64,000 nucleotides of DNA. Source: JACVRW01 sp038323835 (lineage in GTDB: Bacteria > Actinomycetota > Thermoleophilia > Solirubrobacterales > Thermoleophilaceae). This document shows, piece after piece, positions 62,414 to 64,000 of this stretch. The translations under genes were made by a program, and so were the position numbers. The stretch's first letter is position 1, and the number at the start of each line of letters is the position of its first letter. The notes below the pieces were generated by a model. It had not been told where the DNA came from. It ran no database searches and was given only the letters and a program-made list of their open reading frames with translations. The stretch spans positions 1 through 64,000 of the forward strand of contig JBBQHI010000018.1 of assembly GCA_038323835.1 (NCBI GenBank), in the 5' to 3' direction.

Positions 62414-62760
62414 CTATGCCGGCGAGAGATCGACCGCGCGAAGGATGGGGTCACGTACGGGTCCTCGCTTCAGTCCGTGATAGTCCACCGTCGCCGGGAT
62501 GTGCGGGGTCACCCACCGGATGCGATGGTTCCGACGTCGGGCCGGAAGAACGTTCGCTTCCAGGAGGCCCCCCAGCTTCTGCCGCGCGGCCACATCAAGC
62601 CCGTAGGAGGCGCTGCCAGCCGGCTCGATGCCATTGACTACGGACCGGGCGAGCAGAAAGCTCTCGAGCTGGCCCGGGCGTGACAGTGCCCACCCAGTGA
62701 TCAGCATCTGTTCGCGAGGCCCTTCACGCGGGGGAGCGGGTACTCCTTGCCGTGCCGGGC
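62414..62760 (-). pseudogene. C-terminal fragment of an ATP-dependent DNA ligase
   Basis: A minus-strand frame gives REQMLITGWALSRPGQLESFLLAR, GSASYGLDVAARQKLGGLLEA and RIRWVTPHIPATVDYHGLKRGPVRDPIL. This order (GW, GSLLLAR-like, G-GFG-like, RWV-P-VEY) matches the OB-fold domain of ATP-dependent ligases. A preceding piece in another frame (HGKEYPLPRVKGL) suggests a frameshift near 62725. The nucleotidyltransferase domain is missing. Confidence 0.5.
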
Positions 62761-62875
62761 GGCGGTCGGCCAACCTGGCCGCGCCCCGTCCCCCGGCAAA
62801 CTCCGGGCGGGCTCGTTTCTCTATTGCCCAAGCGACCTTCGCGCGGAGAGGCTCGTCGCCCTGGTCAACGGGGGC

Positions 62876-64000
62876 TCACGTTCCGCCGAGCGGGCGGAGG
62901 GCGGGCGTGTTGCGGCCGCCCTCGATCGCGAACAGCTGCACCGCGTTGGCGCCCTGGCGGAGCGCGCTTTCGGGAATCATGACGGTGAAGAAGCGGCTGA
63001 CGTCTCCCTTGAGGGCGATCGCGGGCGCGGTCGCCACGATCGTTCCGTTGACGGCGACCGCGAGGTCACGCGGGGCACCGCTGCCGGGACCTGTCAGTCG
63101 GCCGGTCACCTTCACCGGCGGTGACTGCGAGTCGAGCTGGACTTCGCCGAACCAGTCGGGGTAGTCGATCTCCGCGTGGATGGGGCCGGCTGGCAACGCC
63201 GGCCAGCTCGCGGCGAGGGTGCCATGCATTTCTCGATGTGGTCCGATCCCAAACAGACCGCGGGGACCGTCGTTGGTGCCGAAGAGCCTCAGCTTCAGCC
63301 GCAAGGAGTCCGCGGCGCGGCGGCGGAGCGCTTTCGGAGTCAGCACGATGCGCTCCCCGGAGCGCTTGATCATCACGGTCGAGCGAGGGATCCCCCGCGC
63401 CGCCGGCCCGAACACCGATCGTCCCTCGACCCGCCAGTCAGGACGAAGTCGCGCGATCCGCGCGATCGTCGGCGCGATGTCGATGTTGCGGACGTGGCGA
63501 CGGTCGATCCGCCCGGCGTGCTGGAACGGCAGCTTCACGAACAGCGGCGTGAGGGCGATGTCGCCGACGTTGCGCCGGTCGATCTCGTGACCGTTACCGG
63601 GCCGGCCGAAGCTCTCGCCGTTGTCAGCGGTGACCACGATCAGCGAGCGGTCATAGAGCCCGGTGGCCCGCAACCGCTCAAGCACGCGGCCGAGCAGACG
63701 ATCGGTGAACTCGACCTGCAACAGGTGCCGCTGATACTTCTGCTGGATGAGCCACGGGTGCGAGTGCCAGTCGTCCCACGACGCGTGTTCGCTCGGACCG
63801 TCGTAGTAAGTCTGCCCCGACGGCAGATAAACCCACGGCGAATGCGGCAGCAGCACATGCTTGAAGTAGAAGGTCGGGCGTGGCGACGGCCGCACGCGCT
63901 CCAGCCAGCTCGCCAGCCGCTCCGGACGGCCCGCTCCCAGCTGGCGGTCGAGCGACTCCCTGTTCTGGGGGAGCACGTTCGGGCAGAGCCGCTTCGGGCA
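62876..64000 (-). CDS. Sulfatase/phosphoglycerol-transferase-like protein, N-terminus cut by the window
   Basis: The last 375 residues of an alkaline-phosphatase-fold enzyme. TFYFKHVLLPHSPWVYLPSG, VVTADNGESFGRPGNGHEID (metal site, Asp-Asn rather than Asp-His) and NIDIAPTIARIARL match sulfatase and LTA-synthase-like C-terminal halves. A beta-rich tail of about 150 residues follows. The frame is open to the window edge, so the membrane and nucleophile parts lie outside. It follows the decayed island and may or may not belong to it. Confidence 0.75.
   Translation of the reverse strand, partial: CPKRLCPNVLPQNRESLDRQLGAGRPERLASWLERVRPSPRPTFYFKHVLLPHSPWVYLPSGQTYYDGPSEHASWDDWHSHPWLIQQKYQRHLLQVEFTDRLLGRVLERLRATGLYDRSLIVVTADNGESFGRPGNGHEIDRRNVGDIALTPLFVKLPFQHAGRIDRRHVRNIDIAPTIARIARLRPDWRVEGRSVFGPAARGIPRSTVMIKRSGERIVLTPKALRRRAADSLRLKLRLFGTNDGPRGLFGIGPHREMHGTLAASWPALPAGPIHAEIDYPDWFGEVQLDSQSPPVKVTGRLTGPGSGAPRDLAVAVNGTIVATAPAIALKGDVSRFFTVMIPESALRQGANAVQLFAIEGGRNTPALRPLGGT

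Noticed and set aside
62628..63164. 178-codon plus frame near the right edge
   Set aside because: Antisense to the sulfatase-like gene and to the ligase fragment, with low-complexity Arg/Ser content.

Overview
The window is GC-rich chromosomal DNA from an actinobacterium. Base composition, frequent GTG/TTG starts, the many start codons with a TANNNT box just upstream and no Shine-Dalgarno, and surface proteins with Cys-rich C-terminal modules ending in 'RVDACLPPGGSKP' all resemble Thermoleophilia (Solirubrobacterales). That placement is inference; no rRNA gene is present. Gene density is about 90 percent and many neighbours overlap by 1-4 bases (GTGA, ATGA, TTGA, TGATG).

Left part (1-25 kb): a partial tRNA-Arg; secreted proteins (PQQ-type sugar dehydrogenase, PKD-domain protein, S15 and S33-type peptidases, an SGNH lipoprotein, a GH5 cellulase); a MarR regulator next to a YceI gene with an unusually regular operator array; the ABC-F factor EttA; two adjacent loci with frameshifts (an alpha/beta hydrolase and a membrane/PLC-like phosphodiesterase); and a four-gene envelope operon (polysaccharide deacetylase, MGDG-synthase-like glycosyltransferase, Kelch lipoprotein, YVTN beta-propeller lipoprotein) joined by 4-base overlaps.

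Middle (25-48 kb): an exporter operon (LolA-like protein, ABC ATPase, permease); a decayed stretch with a beta-propeller pseudogene; tRNA-Ser(GCT); an ECF sigma factor overlapping an O6-alkylguanine methyltransferase gene; a transmembrane L,D-transpeptidase fused to a sigma-region-4-like helix-turn-helix; a Zur-box-controlled zinc-binding protein beside two small zinc-ribbon proteins; a two-component system with a PepSY protein; and a lipid-modification operon (membrane protein, FAD oxidoreductase, DUF1365, CFA-synthase-like methyltransferase).

Right part (48-64 kb): a phosphate and polyphosphate block: ppk1 and sixA diverge from overlapping -10 elements, then ppx-phoU-pstBACS with a strong inverted repeat after pstS, a four-repeat PHO box, and two paralogous PhoB-type regulators but no sensor kinase. 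Next come a PHP phosphatase, a four-gene operon with a cupredoxin-like protein and a large polytopic protein of the type often called fenitrothion hydrolase, plus a 40-residue hydrophobic protein. After tRNA-Asp(GTC) there is a decayed integrative island (integrase with frameshifts, phage C1q-like fragment, DNA-ligase fragment) and a sulfatase-like gene that runs off the right edge.
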